Shown: positions 44,628 through 53,490, counted from the first letter of the stretch. The stretch is 64,000 bases of DNA from an uncultured Anaeromusa sp. (GCF_963676855.1 NZ_OY781460.1:744001-808000), one strand, 5' to 3'. The notes: generated by a model not told the origin, from the letters alone. Translations and numbers: made by a program.

Positions 44628-44711
44628 TACCCTCTGATCACTCTGGTTTTTATTTGCAGGATTTTGCTCGCCAGAGCGGAAGTATTGCAAGAGGAAACGC
44701 TTTGAGAGGGC

Positions 44712-45542
44712 GTGAAGAAATTGCAGTTGGAGACGTTGCGGCAGGAATGGAAAACAGAAGGGGACTGGAAGAAAACCCAAGAATTTTGGGATTTACGAGC
44801 GGCGGAGTTTGCCGGGAAGGAGCGAGACAGCAGCCGGATGCGTTCTACCCTGTCTTACTTAGAAGGGAAAGGCCTAGTGTGTGCAGGCGCTGCCGTGCTT
44901 GACATCGGCTGCGGTCCGGGCGCGTATGCCTTGGAGTTTGCCAGACGCGGCGCCAGCGTGGTAGGAACGGACATATCCGGCAATATGCTGCACTATGCTA
45001 GGAATCGTGCCGAGGAAGAAGGCGTGTTGGGAAAAACTGAATTTGTGCAGGCGGTTTGGGAAGCGATTGATTTAAAAATGCAAGGCTGGCAAGGCGCTTT
45101 TGATCTGACCTTTGCTTCGATGTGCCCGGGGATCAGCAGTGTGGAGGCGCTGCTGGCGCTTTGCCGCGCCAGTCGCAAAGCGTGTTTCTTAACAACCTTT
45201 GCCAGGCGGCGTGATATCATCCGTGAGCAGTTGGGCCGGCAGTTTTTCGGTGAGGCCTACCAAGCTCCTTGGGGGAAAACGCTTTCCTACACTGTGGCGA
45301 CATTGTTTGCCGCCGGCTACTATCCGGAAGTAACCTATCAGCAAGAAAACTGGCAGTGGGAAATGTCTCTAGGTGATGCGGTTCGGACGTATGCACCATT
45401 TTTTAAGGAGGTGTGTTCGTCAGAAGAGGAGCTGGTATCCAGGCTGCAGGCAAGCTTATTGGCGCTGGCGCAGGACGGCAAAGTGGAAGAACGTTCCGAG
45501 TCGCTGATTGCGAGAGTGTATTGGCGAGTGGACGAAAAATGA
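44712..45542 (+). CDS. SAM-dependent class I methyltransferase
   Basis: 276 residues; GTG start at 44712 with GAGAGGG very close upstream. Motif I is VLDIGCGPGAYALEFARRG, followed by VVGTDIS and a PGISSVEALLAL segment. The N-terminal stretch (KTQEFWDLRAAEFAGKERD) is the usual lid of small-molecule methyltransferases found beside corrinoid or radical-SAM genes in anaerobes, but no such partner is near. Substrate unknown. Confidence 0.85.
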   Translation: MKKLQLETLRQEWKTEGDWKKTQEFWDLRAAEFAGKERDSSRMRSTLSYLEGKGLVCAGAAVLDIGCGPGAYALEFARRGASVVGTDISGNMLHYARNRAEEEGVLGKTEFVQAVWEAIDLKMQGWQGAFDLTFASMCPGISSVEALLALCRASRKACFLTTFARRRDIIREQLGRQFFGEAYQAPWGKTLSYTVATLFAAGYYPEVTYQQENWQWEMSLGDAVRTYAPFFKEVCSSEEELVSRLQASLLALAQDGKVEERSESLIARVYWRVDEK

Positions 45543-45654
45543 AAATAGCATGGGATATCCTCATAGCGGTAGCTTAAACAAGGAGGATCTGCTACAATTT
45601 CTAAGGGACTACCTTGTGAATAAAACAAAGATTTTCTAAGGAGTGTTACTATAT

Positions 45655-46308
45655 ATGCAATGGATACATAAAGCTTTGGGTTTGGCAGCGGTCTGCTTTT
45701 TTTTGACGACCTGTGCGGTTGAGGCCGCTCCTGTAGTGGAGCCGCCGTTAGTTGTGATTACGCATAATCGTATTATTGGGGATTCGCCAGCCATTCTCTT
45801 TTCCGGCGGTGCGTATATGAAACCGCTGGCGTCGGTAGATCTTCATTTGCGAGCCAATGAGGAGAGCGAAAAGGTGACCTCGCTGGCAGCCGGTGAAGGG
45901 GCGAAGATCGTTGGCTTTGAAGTGCATTCATTTCCCGCTAAAGGACGCATTCAAATTACCAGCGAGCTGCCGTTGGCGCCGAATTTGGCGGCTAATAAGG
46001 GGAAAGAGCTCCCCAAACCGGGAGATACTGCCTATATCCTCTTTTATGCCGGTGAAGGCTATTTTTATGCTTGGTTTAAAAACAATTTGATCTATCTTCC
46101 TGGCTCCGGTATTTCTTCACTGCCCTTTAACGGTGACTTGGGAATTGCTCGCTTGTGGGCTGGTTATAAAGGCGTAGAAAACCGCGAAGAAGAAATGTGG
46201 TTTTGCTTGCAAAAAAGCACCGGCGAAGAGGGCTGGGTTAAATTTGCAGATCGTAATCAGTGGCAGCCGGGGACGGCAGGCAATGGCGTTTTCTTAGCGC
46301 AGCCGTAA
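45655..46308 (+). CDS. Exported protein of unknown function
   Basis: 217 residues from the ATG at 45655, preceded by AAGGAG. Signal peptide: MQWIHKALGLAAVCFFLTTC then AVEAAPV, with a cleavage site near residue 26; the Cys in the core may be a lipobox-like residue but the motif is poor. The mature part has several beta strands (VDLHLRANEESEKVTSL, KIVGFEVHSFP, YILFYAGEGYFYAWFKNNLIYLP) and ends with EEGWVKFADRNQW, which recalls an SH3-like fold (inference). No family recognised. Confidence 0.75.
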   Translation: MQWIHKALGLAAVCFFLTTCAVEAAPVVEPPLVVITHNRIIGDSPAILFSGGAYMKPLASVDLHLRANEESEKVTSLAAGEGAKIVGFEVHSFPAKGRIQITSELPLAPNLAANKGKELPKPGDTAYILFYAGEGYFYAWFKNNLIYLPGSGISSLPFNGDLGIARLWAGYKGVENREEEMWFCLQKSTGEEGWVKFADRNQWQPGTAGNGVFLAQP

Positions 46309-46349
46309 GGTATAACTCAAAGCAGCTAGAATAGAAGGGAGGCGCGGGC

Positions 46350-47117
46350 ATGTCGCAGCAGCCGGCCGTGGTAAAGTCAGCAGCCAGAGCGCTGGAACTT
46401 TTGGAATACGTGGTGAATGCGCCTAAAGCGCCGACCTTTCGGGTGCTTCAAGATACGCTGGATATTCCTAAAAGCTCCCTGTCCTATTTGCTGCAAGAAC
46501 TGGCGGGACGCGAGTACCTGCAATACGATTCGGAACGGCGCGTTTACTCGCCCGGCTTAAAGCTTATTCGGTTAAGCGCTTCTTGCATCAATAATACCGA
46601 TATGTCTCAGGAAATTTGGCAAGGCATTAAAGGCCTCAGCGAAGAATTCGGAGAAACCACTCATGCTGGTATTTTAGACGGAAGGCATATAATCTATATT
46701 TCCAAATGCGAAGGGAAAAAAGACGTCAGCATTGTGCCAACGATCGGTTATCGGATTCCGGCCCATGCCACGGCTATCGGTAAGGTTTTGTTGGCTGATT
46801 TATCGTCGGAGGAGCTGGAGGGGCGGTTGCAAAATGTAGTTTTAGAAAAATATACGGAGCAAACCATTACTAACTATGCGCACCTGGCGAAAGAACTGCG
46901 CCAGGTACGGCAAAACGGCTATGCCTTTGACAATCAGGAAATCATTGTCGGCGGCGTTTGTCTGGCGGCTCCGGTATATGACAAACACCGTAAGGTTATT
47001 GCTGCTGTCAGCCTGACTATGCCGGTACTACAGACAGAAGAGCCGTTGTTTCAAAAGGCCCTTGTTCGTGTCAAGGAAGTTGCCAACTACATCTCCATGC
47101 GTATTGGAAAAATATAA
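46350..47117 (+). CDS. IclR-family regulator next to the YagE-like aldolase
   Basis: 255 residues with GGGAGG before the ATG. Winged helix (about 8-70: AARALELLEYVVN, FRVLQDTLDIPKSSLSYLLQELA), then the IclR effector domain (IVPTIGYRIPAHATAIGKVLLADL, CLAAPVYDKHRKVIAAVSLTMP). The aldolase gene follows 155 bases downstream on the same strand, with palindromic candidate operators between. The IclR-YagE pairing recalls the XynR(YagI)-YagEF arrangement of Escherichia coli, which senses xylonate. Confidence 0.9.
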   Translation: MSQQPAVVKSAARALELLEYVVNAPKAPTFRVLQDTLDIPKSSLSYLLQELAGREYLQYDSERRVYSPGLKLIRLSASCINNTDMSQEIWQGIKGLSEEFGETTHAGILDGRHIIYISKCEGKKDVSIVPTIGYRIPAHATAIGKVLLADLSSEELEGRLQNVVLEKYTEQTITNYAHLAKELRQVRQNGYAFDNQEIIVGGVCLAAPVYDKHRKVIAAVSLTMPVLQTEEPLFQKALVRVKEVANYISMRIGKI

Positions 47118-47184
47118 ACGCCAAGGCGGCAGGAGAAGTCTTGGCGATGTAGTATATTGATAAACCATAGGACTAGTGTAAGCG

Positions 47185-47250
47185 GCGTACCAGTAGGTAC
47201 GCTATCTGATTGTTCTTGTTTGTGAACAGTGTTCTAGTAAAAGAACAATC
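47185..47250 (+). promoter_or_regulatory. Cluster of inverted repeats before the YagE-like gene (candidate IclR operators)
   Basis: Three nested elements: GCGTACC-AGTA-GGTACGC (47185-47202), a perfect GATTGTTCTT / AAGAACAATC pair (47208-47217 and 47241-47250), and GAAC-AGT-GTTC (47224-47234) inside it. The GTTC/GAAC half-sites repeat through the region. Confidence 0.5.
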
Positions 47251-47272
47251 GGAAATAAAAGGAGGGAATTTC

Positions 47273-48166
47273 ATGTTTAAAGGAGCCATTACTCCGGTTA
47301 TTACGGTGTTTGACAAGCAGGGGAAAATCGATGCCGCCGGCAATACGCAGCACATCAACCGCCTGATCAAAGAAGGTATTAACGGCCTACTGTTCTTGGG
47401 CAGCATCGGTGAATTTTTTGCTCTTACGATGGACGAGAAAAAAGAATTTATTGATTTGGTTGTACGCGTTGTGGATAAACGCGTGCCGGTATTGATCGGC
47501 ACCGGCGGCACCATCTTGACGGAAGTTATCGAGCTGACCAATTACGCGCAGCAGGCTGGCGCTGACGCGGTAGTCGTCATTTCTCCCTACTATTTTCAGC
47601 TGAACAATGAAGTCTTGTATCGCTACTATGCAGAGCTGGCGAAAAACACCACTATGCCGATTATGATTTATAACTTTCCCGACCGGACGTCGGTCAATCT
47701 GGACCCGCAGCTGGTGTTGCGCTTAGCCAAGGAATTTTCTCATATTATCGGGATCAAAGACACGGTAGACGGTATCAGTCATACGCGCAAACTCATTCAG
47801 ATTGTCAAAAAAGAACGGCCTGATTTTTGCGTCATGTCCGGTTATGATGAATATATGGTGCCTAATTTGTTGGCAGGTGGCGATGGGGTTATTGGCGGCC
47901 TGACTAATGTAATTCCAGGCGTTTTTCGAGAATTGCTGGCAGCGTACGAGAAGCAGGATTTTGCCGGCGTAGCCGCAGGGCAGGCCAAAATTTCCGTGCT
48001 GATGAACCTCTACGACTTGTCGTCCCCTTTTGTGGCGGCCATTAAAGGCGGCGTAGCCGCTCAGGGCGTGAAGATCGAGACCGTTACCCAAGAGCCGTCT
48101 CTAGCGCTGCAGTCTGAACAGGTGGCGGCTATTGAAAAATTGGTGAAAAGCGTCAATGCTATGTAA
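47273..48166 (+). CDS. YagE/YjhH-type 2-keto-3-deoxy-sugar-acid aldolase (DapA family)
   Basis: 297 residues from the ATG at 47273 with GGAGGG upstream. TIM-barrel lyase: Schiff-base Lys in GIKDTVDG, Tyr in MIYNFPDR, loop GSIGEFFAL. Closest by motif to YagE/YjhH (VPVLIGTGGT, ISPYYFQL, IIGIKDT.D...H.R..I..VK), which cleave 2-keto-3-deoxygluconate or 2-keto-3-deoxypentonate to pyruvate and an aldehyde. Clearly distinct from the DapA-family protein in the glucarate operon. No partner dehydratase is adjacent. Confidence 0.85.
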   Translation: MFKGAITPVITVFDKQGKIDAAGNTQHINRLIKEGINGLLFLGSIGEFFALTMDEKKEFIDLVVRVVDKRVPVLIGTGGTILTEVIELTNYAQQAGADAVVVISPYYFQLNNEVLYRYYAELAKNTTMPIMIYNFPDRTSVNLDPQLVLRLAKEFSHIIGIKDTVDGISHTRKLIQIVKKERPDFCVMSGYDEYMVPNLLAGGDGVIGGLTNVIPGVFRELLAAYEKQDFAGVAAGQAKISVLMNLYDLSSPFVAAIKGGVAAQGVKIETVTQEPSLALQSEQVAAIEKLVKSVNAM

Positions 48167-48169
48167 TAC

Positions 48170-48224
48170 GCATCTCGCGACAAAGTAGCTTTTTCCCAGC
48201 AGCCTTTGGCAGAAAGCCTCGGCA
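48170..48224 (+). repeat. Intergenic repeat, copy 2 (first copy at 13351)
   Basis: CATCTCGCG, CAAAG, CTTTTTCC and AGAAAGCCTCG appear in the order seen at 13351-13404. Followed directly by a terminator. Confidence 0.55.
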
Positions 48225-48229
48225 TATTT

Positions 48230-48273
48230 ACAGAAAAACCCGGCAGGCTTTCATGCTTGCCGGGTTTTTCTGT
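48230..48273. terminator. Strong terminator after the YagE-like gene
   Basis: ACAGAAAAACCCGGCAGGC / GCTTGCCGGGTTTTTCTGT pair at 18 of 19 positions around a six-base loop; T runs on both strands. Confidence 0.92.
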
Positions 48274-48392
48274 AACGAATCTTGTTCTTTAGCACTTCCC
48301 TATTGTTCTTTAGGCTGTACTCCATTTTTCTCTTTTTTCTTCGGCATGGTACAATAGAGCAGTACATAACGAACGAGAGGAGCCGGTAATTG

Positions 48393-48818
48393 ATGCGGCA
48401 AAAGTTGAATTTAGTGACCTTGGGAGTGCGCGATTTAGCGAAATCCCGGGACTTTTACCAAAACGGATTGGGCTGGAAACAGTCTTCGGCCAGCCAAGAG
48501 AGCATCGCTTTTTTTGATTTGGGCGGTGTAGCGCTGGCTTTGTATGCGCGAGAAGAATTGGCAGCCGATGCGACCATTTCTGCGGCGGGGACTGGCTTTT
48601 CCGGCTTGACGCTGGCCTATAATGCCAAAAGCGAAAAAGAAGTAGATGCGGTGCTGAAAGAAGCTAAAGCTGCCGGAGCCGTCTTGATTAAAGCACCTCA
48701 GAAAGTATCGTGGGGAGGCTATAGCGGTTATTTTGCCGATCCGGACGGCCATTTGTGGGAAGTGGCCTGGAATCCATACTTGAAATTGGATAAAAAAGAT
48801 GCGCTGGTGCTTCCCTAA
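48393..48818 (+). CDS. VOC-superfamily (glyoxalase-like) protein
   Basis: 141 residues; ATG at 48393, or the TTG just before it. Two betaalphabetabetabeta modules: LVTLGVRDLAKSRDFYQNGLGW, then FFDLGGVALALYARE, and in the second half WGGYSGYFADPDGHLWEVAWNP with the C-terminal Glu metal ligand. Members are lyases, dioxygenases or antibiotic-binding proteins; the reaction is not predictable. Monocistronic. Confidence 0.88.
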   Translation: MRQKLNLVTLGVRDLAKSRDFYQNGLGWKQSSASQESIAFFDLGGVALALYAREELAADATISAAGTGFSGLTLAYNAKSEKEVDAVLKEAKAAGAVLIKAPQKVSWGGYSGYFADPDGHLWEVAWNPYLKLDKKDALVLP

Positions 48819-48886
48819 GAAAGCATTGTTTCACTTACTTTTCATCTTGGAGCGCCTTTTTTGTGTTCGCTTTTTCAACGTTCGCA

Positions 48887-50389
48887 TTAGTGATTTTTCA
48901 TAAGGCGTATGTTTTTCTCCATATCGCCTTCAAAACGTTGAAAATCCTCGTGCAGCTGCTGTTCCAAAACGGCTTTGGCGGAACCTTGGGGCGGTGCGGT
49001 TTTGAGGCGGTTGAAGTCGCCGTTCATAAAGAGACTTTCTCCTGGCAGGTAGGAATATTCCAGGCTGCTGAAGGCCAGCCACTTGAGATTGCCGTAGCTG
49101 AGGCCGAACCATTGCGTTGCCTTGGTGTACTCCATAGTCAGATTGCTGCGAGAGATGCCTTCGTCGTCAGTGCATAGCGCCACAGGGACATCGGCGTCCC
49201 AATATAAGCGGAAGGGATGCTTATCACCGCCAGTGACGTTCAAGATGCCGTCGTTGCTGGTAAGGCAAATCTCCACCGCGGTTTTATGGTCGCGCATTTG
49301 ACGCAGCAGGCCATAGACATCGTTTTCCCACTGAATGCTAATGCCGTGGCCGATGCGTGAAGCGTGCCCCAAGGAAATGCTTTGGCTAATGCGGTTGCGC
49401 ATGGGCTCGTAGGGAGAGTAGGCTAGGGTCAGTTCCCCTGCGTGGAGATTGACCTTGAGCTTGGCGGCATTGGCCGGATTTTCCGCAGCTATACGGCGCC
49501 ACTCGCGGTCTAAAATACGCATTTGGGTGTCAAATTGAGTGCGGGAGATCCAGGAATCTTCAGGATCTAAGAAAGTGAGACTGCGAATGCCTTGGTCAGA
49601 AAAACGAATAATGGTGGTAAGCGCTTGACGTATTTCTTGCGTGAAAAATTCTTCGTAGGCTTCTTGATTCCAGGGACCGCTTTTTAGGGATTCCGGCAAG
49701 GCGTTGCGATTGATGGGAACGATATAAGCTACATCCACATTCCAGGTGCCGCCGGCTTGGGCGATGGTCTCACGGCGCGCTGCCTCCATCTGCTGCAGCC
49801 AGGTACGAATAGCTTCTTCTTCACGCGGCGGTTCGGTCATGAGTTCCAAGTAGCGGATTTTTTGGCTTATCGCCCGTCCTACTTGTTCGCGCAGCATGTC
49901 TTCCTCGTTGGGAACGGCGGCGGCAAAGCGGCCAAAAGAGTCGAAGAAATGGTCATGGCCGTTCTCCTTTTCTTTCGGTTGGTTGCGCAGGGAAAGAGCG
50001 GAGAGCACTTCGCCCATTTTAGAGTTGTTCTGCTTTAATTCTTGTGCGGTATAGCAGGGGTTTGTGGTTTCTTTGACAAAAGACCGGGTTGTGCGGTCAA
50101 AAACGAGGTTTTGCGCAATGGCCGAGTCTAAGAGGGTTTCCGTATAGACGGCGCCCCAAGGGTGATTATGCAGATCGGCGCCTTTGGGCATTTTATGCAA
50201 AAAGGCGACAAGTTCGGCTTCGTTTTTTTTAGCGGTTTCAAAGTATTGAGCAACTTGCGGGCTGGTATCTTTCTCAACGGAACCGCCGGCGAATGCGCTG
50301 GCGCTATAAAAGAGCAGCAAACCTGTAAGAAGAAAAAAATGGCGTAGGATGCGTAAGAGCTTTGCAGTAGAATCAAATTGTTTTCGCAA
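48887..50389 (-). CDS. Exported adenosine-deaminase-like protein
   Basis: 500 residues from a TTG at 50389 preceded by GAAGGAA. N-terminal signal peptide (LLRILRHFFLLTGLLLFYSASAFA). The mature part is a deaminase-type TIM barrel: GADLHNHPWGAV (metal His pair), VNLHAGE with the catalytic Glu, GHASRIGHG with His, and ALCTDDEGI with the metal-binding Asp. Long inserts around residues 120-180 make it larger than the cytoplasmic enzyme. Resembles secreted ADGF-type deaminases and may deaminate adenosine or a related amine in the periplasm. Convergent with the VOC gene. Confidence 0.85.
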   Translation of the reverse strand: MRKQFDSTAKLLRILRHFFLLTGLLLFYSASAFAGGSVEKDTSPQVAQYFETAKKNEAELVAFLHKMPKGADLHNHPWGAVYTETLLDSAIAQNLVFDRTTRSFVKETTNPCYTAQELKQNNSKMGEVLSALSLRNQPKEKENGHDHFFDSFGRFAAAVPNEEDMLREQVGRAISQKIRYLELMTEPPREEEAIRTWLQQMEAARRETIAQAGGTWNVDVAYIVPINRNALPESLKSGPWNQEAYEEFFTQEIRQALTTIIRFSDQGIRSLTFLDPEDSWISRTQFDTQMRILDREWRRIAAENPANAAKLKVNLHAGELTLAYSPYEPMRNRISQSISLGHASRIGHGISIQWENDVYGLLRQMRDHKTAVEICLTSNDGILNVTGGDKHPFRLYWDADVPVALCTDDEGISRSNLTMEYTKATQWFGLSYGNLKWLAFSSLEYSYLPGESLFMNGDFNRLKTAPPQGSAKAVLEQQLHEDFQRFEGDMEKNIRLMKNH

Positions 50390-50510
50390 GCAGATTCCTT
50401 CTTTCTCGAGAAACCACTGTTTTATGCATAACACAGTGGAACTCTATACGTAATTTGTTGAGATAACATATTCTGTGAAAATGCAGAAAATCCTGTACAA
50501 GGAGCTGGAC

Positions 50511-50963
50511 ATGAAGCTGATTATTGATGCCGACGCCTGTCCCAAAGCGGTACTTGCTTGCTGTTTGCAAGAAGGAAAACGTTATGGCCTGGCGGTTGTA
50601 ACGGTGGCAAGTTTTAACCATCAGATTGTTTCCGATCAGCATATCACGGTAGGTAACGCTTCTCAAGAAGCGGACCTGAAGATCGTGAATTTGACAGAAA
50701 CGAATGACGTGGTTGTTACCCAAGACTGGGGTTTGGCGGCGCTGGTGCTGGCCAAGAAAGCCCGCTGTTTGAGCCCGAGCGGGAGTGAATACAAGCCAGA
50801 GAAAATGGAATTTTTGCTGGAGGAGAGGGAGGTAAAAGCGAAAGTGCGCCGAGGTGGCGGACGGACGAAGGGACCGCGCAAACGCCAAGCGGAAGATGAC
50901 GCTCATTTTGCAGAGGCATTGGAACGATTGTTGCTGCAGCTGACGAGTGATGTGAATTCGTAA
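50511..50963 (+). CDS. UPF0178 (YaiI/YqxD) family protein
   Basis: 150 residues from the ATG at 50511 with AAGGAG upstream. Characteristic [13 protein letters not shown] start, then [21 protein letters not shown] Asp motif ([15 protein letters not shown]), and [13 protein letters not shown] near the end. The acidic residues recall PIN-like nucleases; the function is unknown. Divergent from the deaminase-like gene. Confidence 0.92.
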   Translation: MKLIIDADACPKAVLACCLQEGKRYGLAVVTVASFNHQIVSDQHITVGNASQEADLKIVNLTETNDVVVTQDWGLAALVLAKKARCLSPSGSEYKPEKMEFLLEEREVKAKVRRGGGRTKGPRKRQAEDDAHFAEALERLLLQLTSDVNS

Positions 50964-51051
50964 AGGCTCTGCGGTTATTGGACGAAAAAGACGAAAGTCC
51001 TAGAGTTGCACAAAAAGAGTGAAAATTTAATTGAAAGTCAGGGTAAAAACC

Positions 51052-51080
51052 TTGACGGAAGAGAGTTGCGGCGGTATAGT
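51052..51080 (+). promoter_or_regulatory. Promoter of the second exported paralogue
   Basis: TTGACG and TATAGT separated by exactly 17 bases. The leader of about 135 bases contains AGGACT / AGTCCT (51147-51167) enclosed by ATCCAC / GTGGAT (51133-51179), a possible structured 5' region with a short T-rich stretch. Confidence 0.6.
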
Positions 51081-51220
51081 AAAAGTAAAAATATAACAAT
51101 CATCTTGATTATCAGTTTGCGATGCACTACATATCCACTAAGAAACAGGACTTTTGTGAATAGTCCTTTCTTTGTGGATTTTTTCATAGCATGCAACGCT
51201 CTTTGATAGGAGGGATGATT

Positions 51221-51862
51221 ATGAAACGAGTTTGGCTGATTACTCTTTTGGTTTTTTTCTTAGGCGGAGGCTTGGCGTGGGCTGCGGAAAGTGAAGGTGA
51301 AGGAACAAGCATTTCTGAAAGAACTGCGGCGATTTTGACGGAGCGTGACAGCAAGCTGCCTCGGGTAGCCATTCTGTACACGAATAATGCTAAGACAGAA
51401 TATGATGGGGAAATTGACGCTAAAATCTTGAGTCATCTGAAAAAGCTGGCCATTAATCGCTGGGTATTGGTCCCCGGAGAAATTTACAAAGACCGCTTAG
51501 CGGCCAAAGGCATTCGCAATGTGTCTATGGCGGAGCGCAGCGATATTATGGCGGTAGGGCAGACAGGAGAGGCCGACGTTTTGTTGCTGATTGAAGTCGA
51601 ACCTTTTTCCATTCAAGACCGGATGGGTTTTTTAGCGGTGGCTAAGGTGGTGACAACGTCGATTCCTGTGAAAGCGGTAGACCGGAATACGGGAGACTAT
51701 CTTTACAATGGAAAGTTTAATGAGACCTCGCAGGATGTAGAATTTCTCGGCGGTCCTGGTGTTAAAACAGTGACGATGAAGGCTTTGGAGTTGTTTTTTA
51801 GCAAATTTGATTATGTAATTCCGCCTGCATTGTCTAATGTAAAACATAAGGAAGCTCCATAG
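51221..51862 (+). CDS. Exported protein of unknown function, paralogue of 22144-22818
   Basis: 213 residues from the ATG at 51221 (AGGAGG upstream). Signal peptide MKRVW to about LAWAAE. The mature part follows the 22144 protein block by block: LPRVAILYTNNAKTEYDGEIDAKILSHLKK, YKDRLAAKGIRNVSMAERSDIMAV, ADVLLLIEVEPFSIQDRMGF, VTTSIPVKAVDRNTGDYLYNGKF, TMKALELFFSKFDYVIP. About half the residues agree by eye. The shared DRxTGxYLYNGKF and MAERxDI motifs define a family I do not recognise. Confidence 0.8.
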   Translation: MKRVWLITLLVFFLGGGLAWAAESEGEGTSISERTAAILTERDSKLPRVAILYTNNAKTEYDGEIDAKILSHLKKLAINRWVLVPGEIYKDRLAAKGIRNVSMAERSDIMAVGQTGEADVLLLIEVEPFSIQDRMGFLAVAKVVTTSIPVKAVDRNTGDYLYNGKFNETSQDVEFLGGPGVKTVTMKALELFFSKFDYVIPPALSNVKHKEAP

Positions 51863-51907
51863 AATTTTGTTGTTTTAAGCAGTGAAAAAAGACAGGGAGG
51901 CAAGAGC

Positions 51908-52156
51908 ATGTGTAAAGGCTGTGGGTGCTCCGCGCCGGGAGAGGCGCGCCTGGTGTTGCGAATTACGGGAATTCCCAAAGGAAGCAAGCAGGCGTTGGAA
52001 CAATATTTGATGGATTTGCCGGGAGTAAACCAGGTACATCTGCATATGCCGCTTTTCGGGCATAACGGACAGGTGAAGCTGGACTATTTGCCGGAAAAGA
52101 CAACGCCGGAGCAGATTACATCCGCCATGGAGTCTTGGGAGCCCTGGAGATGGTGA
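51908..52156 (+). CDS. Small HMA-like protein with N-terminal CxxCxC
   Basis: 82 residues with GGGAGG before the ATG. MCKGCGCS at the start could bind a metal. The rest (ARLVLRITGIPKGSKQALEQYLMDLPGVNQVHLHM, then KLDYLPEKTTPEQITSAME) has the betaalphabetabetaalphabeta pattern of heavy-metal-associated domains but lacks their GMxCxxC loop. Lies 45 bases after the exported paralogue and ends in a terminator, so it may be in the same transcript. Confidence 0.7.
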   Translation: MCKGCGCSAPGEARLVLRITGIPKGSKQALEQYLMDLPGVNQVHLHMPLFGHNGQVKLDYLPEKTTPEQITSAMESWEPWRW

Positions 52157-52159
52157 AAG

Positions 52160-52201
52160 ATAGGCCTGATAAGCAGAGTTGCTTTATCGGGCCTATTTTT
52201 T
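52160..52201 (+). terminator. Terminator of the small HMA-like gene
   Basis: ATAGGCCTGATAA / TTATCGGGCCTAT with one mismatch, followed by seven T. Confidence 0.85.
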
Positions 52202-52352
52202 TGCGCTATACTTGTAGGCGAGTTAAAAGTCAAAGGAGAACGTGCAGCAGAAGTTCTATAAAATATAAAAATTCCGGCAATTTTGTTTTTTCAAAAATAA
52301 AATTATATGGTATTATATAAATGTTAGTAAAAACTATCGAAAGGGGTAGGGA

Positions 52353-53432
52353 ATGATGAGAAAAAGAGGGATTGCCATAGTAGCCATGATTTGCATGGTT
52401 CTGTTAAGTGCGACTGTGGTTTTTGCAGCGGAGGCGCCGCAAAAGCTGCCGAATATTAAGATCTTGGCAACAGGAGGAACCATCGCCGGTAGCGCGGCTT
52501 CAAACACGCAGATGACAGGATATACGGCAGGCGCTATTGGTATTCAGGTATTGATGGACGCGGTTCCGCAGATGAAAGACTATGCCAACGTTAGTGGAGA
52601 ACAAGTCTGTAAGATTAGCAGCAACAACATGACAGACGCGATTTGGCTGCAAATAGGCAAACGAATCAATATACTGTTGGCGCAAGATGATGTAGATGGT
52701 ATTGTACTTACCCATGGTACGGATACGTTGGAAGAAACAGCGTATTTCTTGAATTTGGTGGTCAAGAGCGATAAGCCTGTGGTGATTGTGGGCTCGATGC
52801 GTCCGGCTACTGCAATTAGTGCGGACGGACCGGTTAATTTACTGAATGCGGTGCGGTTAGCTGCGTCGAAGGAAGCTCGAGGCAAAGGTGTCTTGATTGC
52901 TATGAATGATGAAATCAATGGAGCTAGAGATGCAACCAAAACAAATACCACTCATGTGGAAACTTTTAAATCTCCTGAGTTGGGCTATATGGGCTATATG
53001 AATAATGGCAAACCTTGTTTTTATCGGGAAAGCACACGGAAGCACACAAGCCAAACGGAGTTTGATCTAACTGGAATTACAAAATTGCCGTATGTTAAAA
53101 TTGTCTACAGCCATGCTGGTGATGATAGGGTATTAGTGGATGCAGCGGTGGCGGCAGGGGCGCAAGGAATTATTCATGCAGGCACTGGCAATGGCAGCAT
53201 TCATGAAGCGGCGGAAGCTGGCCTAGTGGATGCCCAGAAAAACGGTGTGGTAATTGTTAGAAGCTCTCGCACTGGTAATGGTACTGTCACCAATTCTATA
53301 CCCAGATGGGATAGTGAACATTTTTTGAAGTCGGACAGCTTGAATCCGCAAAAGGCCAGAATTTTACTTATGCTAGCCTTGACTAAGACGCAGGATTTGG
53401 GCGAGATCCAAAGAATGTTTGATGAATATTAA
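52353..53432 (+). CDS. ansB: Type II (exported) L-asparaginase
   Basis: 359 residues with a signal peptide (cleavage near FAAEA, residue 26). Catalytic threonines in ATGGTIAGS and in THGTDTLEET; the Thr-Asp-Lys triad is completed by VGSMRP and the ISADGP region. The C-terminal part has GNGS and the SSRTGNGTV dimer contact. Hydrolyses L-asparagine, and often L-glutamine, to aspartate and ammonia in the periplasm. Fits with the aspartate/dicarboxylate carrier in this region. Own promoter and terminator. Confidence 0.94.
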   Translation: MMRKRGIAIVAMICMVLLSATVVFAAEAPQKLPNIKILATGGTIAGSAASNTQMTGYTAGAIGIQVLMDAVPQMKDYANVSGEQVCKISSNNMTDAIWLQIGKRINILLAQDDVDGIVLTHGTDTLEETAYFLNLVVKSDKPVVIVGSMRPATAISADGPVNLLNAVRLAASKEARGKGVLIAMNDEINGARDATKTNTTHVETFKSPELGYMGYMNNGKPCFYRESTRKHTSQTEFDLTGITKLPYVKIVYSHAGDDRVLVDAAVAAGAQGIIHAGTGNGSIHEAAEAGLVDAQKNGVVIVRSSRTGNGTVTNSIPRWDSEHFLKSDSLNPQKARILLMLALTKTQDLGEIQRMFDEY

Positions 53433-53443
53433 AGAGTAAGCAA

Positions 53444-53477
53444 AGAGCCTTCAGCAGAATTGTTGAAGGCTCTTTTA
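53444..53477 (+). terminator. Asparaginase gene terminator
   Basis: AGAGCCTTCA / TGAAGGCTCT, perfect ten-base stem, then TTTT. Confidence 0.85.
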
Positions 53478-53490
53478 TTGCACATATTGG

